Positions 51,296 through 52,109 of a stretch of DNA of 52,109 nt are shown in pieces. The stretch comes from Alphaproteobacteria bacterium (lineage in GTDB: Bacteria; Pseudomonadota; Alphaproteobacteria; CADEGL01), in the NCBI GenBank assembly GCA_026400755.1, contig JAPLOM010000007.1, positions 1 to 52,109 of the forward strand. Reading direction: 5' to 3'. The notes below the pieces were generated by a model that did no database searches, was not told where the DNA came from, and worked only from the letters and a program-made list of their open reading frames with translations. The stretch's first letter is position 1. Every line of letters begins with the position of its first letter. A program made the position numbers and the translations under genes.

Positions 51296-52109
51296 ATGGC
51301 CGACCTTGCTCCGCGCGCGATGATCGACCGTCTGGTCGGCTTCGACACGGTCTCGTCGAAATCCAACCTGGCCCTCATCGAGTTCGCGGCAAACCATCTG
51401 GACGGGCTGGGCGTCAAAGCGTCGCTGGTTCACAACGCCGAGCGCACCAAGGCCAACCTGTTCGCGACCATCGGCCCCGACGCCCCCGGCGGCGCCTGCC
51501 TGTCCGGCCATACGGACGTGGTGCCGGTCGCCGGCCAGCCCTGGGACACCGATCCGTTCAAGATCGTGGAGAAGGACGGCAACCTATACGGCCGCGGCTC
51601 CTCGGACATGAAGAGCTTCCTGGCCATCGCGTTGGCGCTGGTGCCCGAAATGAAGGCCGCGCGCATGAAGCGGCCGATCCATCTCGCATTGTCCTTCGAC
51701 GAAGAGGTCGGCTGTCTGGGCGCGCCCCTGATGATCAAGGAGTTGGGCAAGACCCTGCCCAAACCGTCGGTCGTCGTGATCGGCGAACCCACGCTGATGA
51801 AGGTGGTCAACGCGCATAAGGGCTCGTTCGCCTATTGCACGACGGTGACGGGCCTCGAGGCCCATTCCAGCGCCACCCACAAGGGCGTCTCGGCCATCCA
51901 GTATGCGGCGGAGATCATCCACTTCATCAACGCCATGGCCGATGAGTTCAAGATGCGCGCCAAACCGGGCGTGGAATTCGAGCCGCCCTACACGACCTTG
52001 AGCGTCGGCATCATCGAGGGCGGCACCGCGATCAACATCATCTCGCGTCAGTGCCGTTTCCATTGGGACGTGCGCCTGATGCCGGGCGGCTCGCTGGACG
52101 AGATCGAAG
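51296..52109 (+). CDS. argE: Acetylornithine deacetylase (3' end outside window)
   Basis: 271 residues visible. M20 metallopeptidase family: ligand loop LSGHTDVVPVAGQPW, GRGSSDMKSFLAIAL with the bridging Asp, and SFDEEVGCLGA, whose first Glu is the general base. VIGEPTLMKVVNAHKGS and GLEAHSSATHKGVSAIQ fit ArgE rather than DapE. It cleaves N-acetylornithine to ornithine in arginine synthesis. GGAG lies eight bases upstream of ATG 51296. Confidence 0.9.
   Translation, partial: MADLAPRAMIDRLVGFDTVSSKSNLALIEFAANHLDGLGVKASLVHNAERTKANLFATIGPDAPGGACLSGHTDVVPVAGQPWDTDPFKIVEKDGNLYGRGSSDMKSFLAIALALVPEMKAARMKRPIHLALSFDEEVGCLGAPLMIKELGKTLPKPSVVVIGEPTLMKVVNAHKGSFAYCTTVTGLEAHSSATHKGVSAIQYAAEIIHFINAMADEFKMRAKPGVEFEPPYTTLSVGIIEGGTAINIISRQCRFHWDVRLMPGGSLDEIE

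Overview
The window is chromosomal DNA from a GC-rich alphaproteobacterium. I infer an order near Rhodospirillales but cannot fix the genus. Grounds are a class I lysyl-tRNA synthetase, a Cox15-type heme A synthase, a class 2 (quinone-linked) PyrD, a SAM-II riboswitch in front of metZ, Zur-type operators with the motif GTTACATTATAAC, and dense packing with many 1-8 nt gene overlaps. Most of the window is ordinary core metabolism. Four stretches look accessory or degraded: 10134-10441, 28662-28903, 45959-47501 and the 37870-42633 envelope-stress region.

Layout. 1-5713: HAD-like hydrolase (cut by the window edge), pyrD, a LexA-like S24 regulator, a branched-chain aminotransferase, a small PepSY-like exported protein and lysK. 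5749-5818 is an inverted-repeat element. 5880-10133: XPD/DinG-like helicase, LysE-type exporter, alpha/beta hydrolase. 10151-11242: a nucleotidyltransferase remnant and a cysD without cysN. 11241-16608: cox15, phoX, a DUF6134-like exported protein and a membrane histidine kinase. 16678-19786: psuG with a two-subunit thiamine-diphosphate decarboxylase and a divergent DUF3830-like gene. 19783-24483: zinc locus, znuB-znuC-zur on the minus strand and znuA, DUF1007 and NicO/RcnA-like genes on the plus strand, arranged around two Zur boxes. 24552-27272: purE, purK and an L-2-hydroxyglutarate-oxidase-like gene. 27438-33580: a three-domain RidA fusion followed by livG-livF-livK-livH-livM. 33587-40000 (minus strand): Spy-like protein, ECF sigma factor, anti-sigma factor, CnrX-like periplasmic sensor, RND adaptor and RND permease. 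40118-42556: DUF3574-like, DUF1499 and an anchored hypothetical protein, then a second Spy-like gene. 42788-46337: FAD amine-oxidase-like protein, an NTF2-flavin monooxygenase fusion and a frameshifted ridA. 46563-47610: a methyltransferase of unlike composition beside tRNA-Gly(CCC). 47741-52109: radical SAM protein, SAM-II riboswitch with attenuator, metZ, apaG, folE and the start of argE.

How the parts fit. The zinc locus reads as one regulon: Zur would silence both the divergent znuA and its own zur-znuC-znuB operon. The region 33587-42633 reads as an envelope-stress circuit in which a periplasmic sensor and a membrane anti-sigma factor hold an ECF sigma factor that probably controls Spy-like chaperones and an efflux pump. 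The RidA fusion next to an amino-acid-type ABC importer, and the ridA remnant next to flavin amine oxidase and monooxygenase genes, both suggest handling of reactive imine or enamine intermediates.

The strongest candidates for something undescribed are the single-chain three-domain RidA protein tied to a liv transporter, the CnrYXH-like sigma circuit placed in front of a drug-type (HAE1) rather than metal-type RND pump, and the SAM-II riboswitch followed by mutually exclusive anti-terminator and terminator hairpins. All functional statements come from reading the sequence and from family knowledge; no searches were run.
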